This document shows positions 63,384-64,000 of a stretch of DNA of 64,000 bases, in pieces (the stretch's first letter is position 1; the number at the start of each line of letters is the position of its first letter). The DNA is from Rhodospirillales bacterium (GTDB lineage: Bacteria > Pseudomonadota > Alphaproteobacteria > Rhodospirillales > Casp-alpha2): NCBI GenBank assembly GCA_021775095.1, contig JAJFII010000049.1, forward strand, positions 1 to 64,000, in the 5' to 3' direction. The notes beneath the pieces are model-generated. The model was given only the letters and a program-made list of their open reading frames with translations, ran no database searches and was not told the origin of the DNA. A program made the position numbers and the translations under genes.

Positions 63384-64000
63384 TTATTTTGCCGTTTCAA
63401 CCGGATTTAATTTCTTGCGCGGTTTAGACACCGCCTTTTGTGTCGGGTCGGCCTTACCTGAGGGTTTTGATTTGGCCGCACCCTTTGATTTTTTTACACT
63501 CACCGAAGCACCGCCAATGGCGGCCATCAACGCCGTGCGAACGGTTTCTATTTTGCGATCACTTTCCATTTTTAATCCAAAGACATCTTTTACGTAAAAG
63601 ACGTCAACCACACGCTCGCCATAGGTCGAAACATGGGCGCTTGAAATCTGCAGTCCGTTATCGGTGATGACGGAAGTGACATCATGGAGTAAGGCAGGGC
63701 GGTCACGGCCGTTTATTTCGATTACGGTATGACTGCGACTGGCCTTGTTGTCGACAAGGACCCGTGGCGGCACCTGAAACACTCGGGTTCGACTGGGCAG
63801 GGCCGCCTTCTGGGCTTCCGCCAATTCGCGAGCCGGCACGATTTTACCTTGAATGGCATCGAGAATGCGGTCCGTCAGGCGTTTGATGTCCCGGTTCTGA
63901 CGGTAAGCGGTTCGTTCCGTGTCATGGACCCAAAAACTATCGAGGGCCATGCCATTGGTTAAGGTCTGTACTTTGGCATCGACAATCGACGCCCCGCAGA
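63384..64000 (-). CDS. glnD: PII uridylyltransferase GlnD, C-terminal part
   Basis: The 3' part of glnD; the frame is open to the window edge, so the N-terminus is missing. The visible part begins with SIVDAKVQTLTNGMALDSFWVHD, typical of the ACT-domain region, and includes a second ACT domain (SHTVIEINGRDRPALLHDVTSVITDNGLQISSAHVSTYGERVVDVFYVKD). GlnD adds and removes UMP on PII proteins in response to glutamine. A Lys/Pro-rich tail of about 45 residues follows the second ACT domain. It is followed by murJ, 111 bp away. Confidence 0.93.
   Translation of the reverse strand, partial: CGASIVDAKVQTLTNGMALDSFWVHDTERTAYRQNRDIKRLTDRILDAIQGKIVPARELAEAQKAALPSRTRVFQVPPRVLVDNKASRSHTVIEINGRDRPALLHDVTSVITDNGLQISSAHVSTYGERVVDVFYVKDVFGLKMESDRKIETVRTALMAAIGGASVSVKKSKGAAKSKPSGKADPTQKAVSKPRKKLNPVETAK

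Overview
The window is a gene-dense, moderately GC-rich piece of bacterial chromosome with short intergenic gaps, many 1-8 bp stop/start overlaps and no rRNA, tRNA, CRISPR or intact insertion sequence that I can find. The gene set points to an alphaproteobacterium, probably Rhodospirillales-like: bactofilin, an rph-rdgB-hemW operon, a malic enzyme fused to a phosphotransacetylase-like domain, glnD next to murJ, a dnaK promoter of the alphaproteobacterial sigma-32 type, and PAS-rich histidine kinases with 'DW(L/F)WE..LRFTYFS' PAS repeats. The lineage is inferred from gene content, not from a marker phylogeny.

Layout. (1) 0-2.4 kb: a hairpin element, a TusA-like protein, TsaB and a secreted polysaccharide deacetylase. 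(2) 2.4-8.1 kb: a phosphonate/phosphite-type ABC importer (phnD-phnC-phnE-phnE) ending in an alcohol dehydrogenase and divergent from a LysR regulator. (3) 8.1-17.1 kb: Tex, a nucleoside deaminase, a Bax-like glucosaminidase, an Nfu-type Fe-S protein, small unknowns, a signal-less substrate-binding protein and a PAS histidine kinase. (4) 17.2-26.3 kb: trpS, AmpG-like permease, family-9 glycosyltransferase, typA, adenosine-type sugar kinase, an EI24-family membrane protein, bactofilin and a lipoprotein. (5) 26.5-29.8 kb: a RimK ligase / retropepsin-like zinc protease / small-protein operon divergent from a truncated Kef-type antiporter. (6) 30.1-35.4 kb: gshB-SirB1-BON-yraN-rsmI, head-to-head with an LpoA-like lipoprotein. 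(7) 35.6-41.9 kb: rph-rdgB-hemW and dnaK-dnaJ-GNAT. (8) 42.0-49.3 kb: DHA2 efflux permease, dapB, GNAT, RidA, TerB-like, Tag-like glycosylase, aspartoacylase-like peptidase and a PCu(A)C copper chaperone. (9) 49.4-64 kb: hrcA-grpE, mutS, maeB, a nucleotidyltransferase, GNAT, a secreted Cys-rich protein, a second PAS kinase, ppa, murJ and the 3' part of glnD.

Most of this is housekeeping: protein folding (dnaKJ, grpE, hrcA), RNA and translation quality (rph, rsmI, tsaB, typA, tex, trpS), cell envelope (murJ, AmpG, Bax, LpoA, bactofilin) and nucleotide or DNA maintenance (rdgB, mutS, Tag-like). The parts worth a second look are: the importer cluster with no C-P bond cleaving enzymes and an alcohol dehydrogenase that has lost the cysteines of the structural zinc lobe; the RimK/protease/small-protein operon; a 266-bp terminal-inverted-repeat element whose end provides the typA stop codon; paired 17-bp repeats at 12.5 kb and a 3 x 14 bp tandem repeat at 11.1 kb; overlapping divergent start regions of rsmI and the lpoA-like gene; and two orphan sensor kinases. 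I did not find one clearly new multi-gene defence or metabolic system; the two clusters above are the best candidates.
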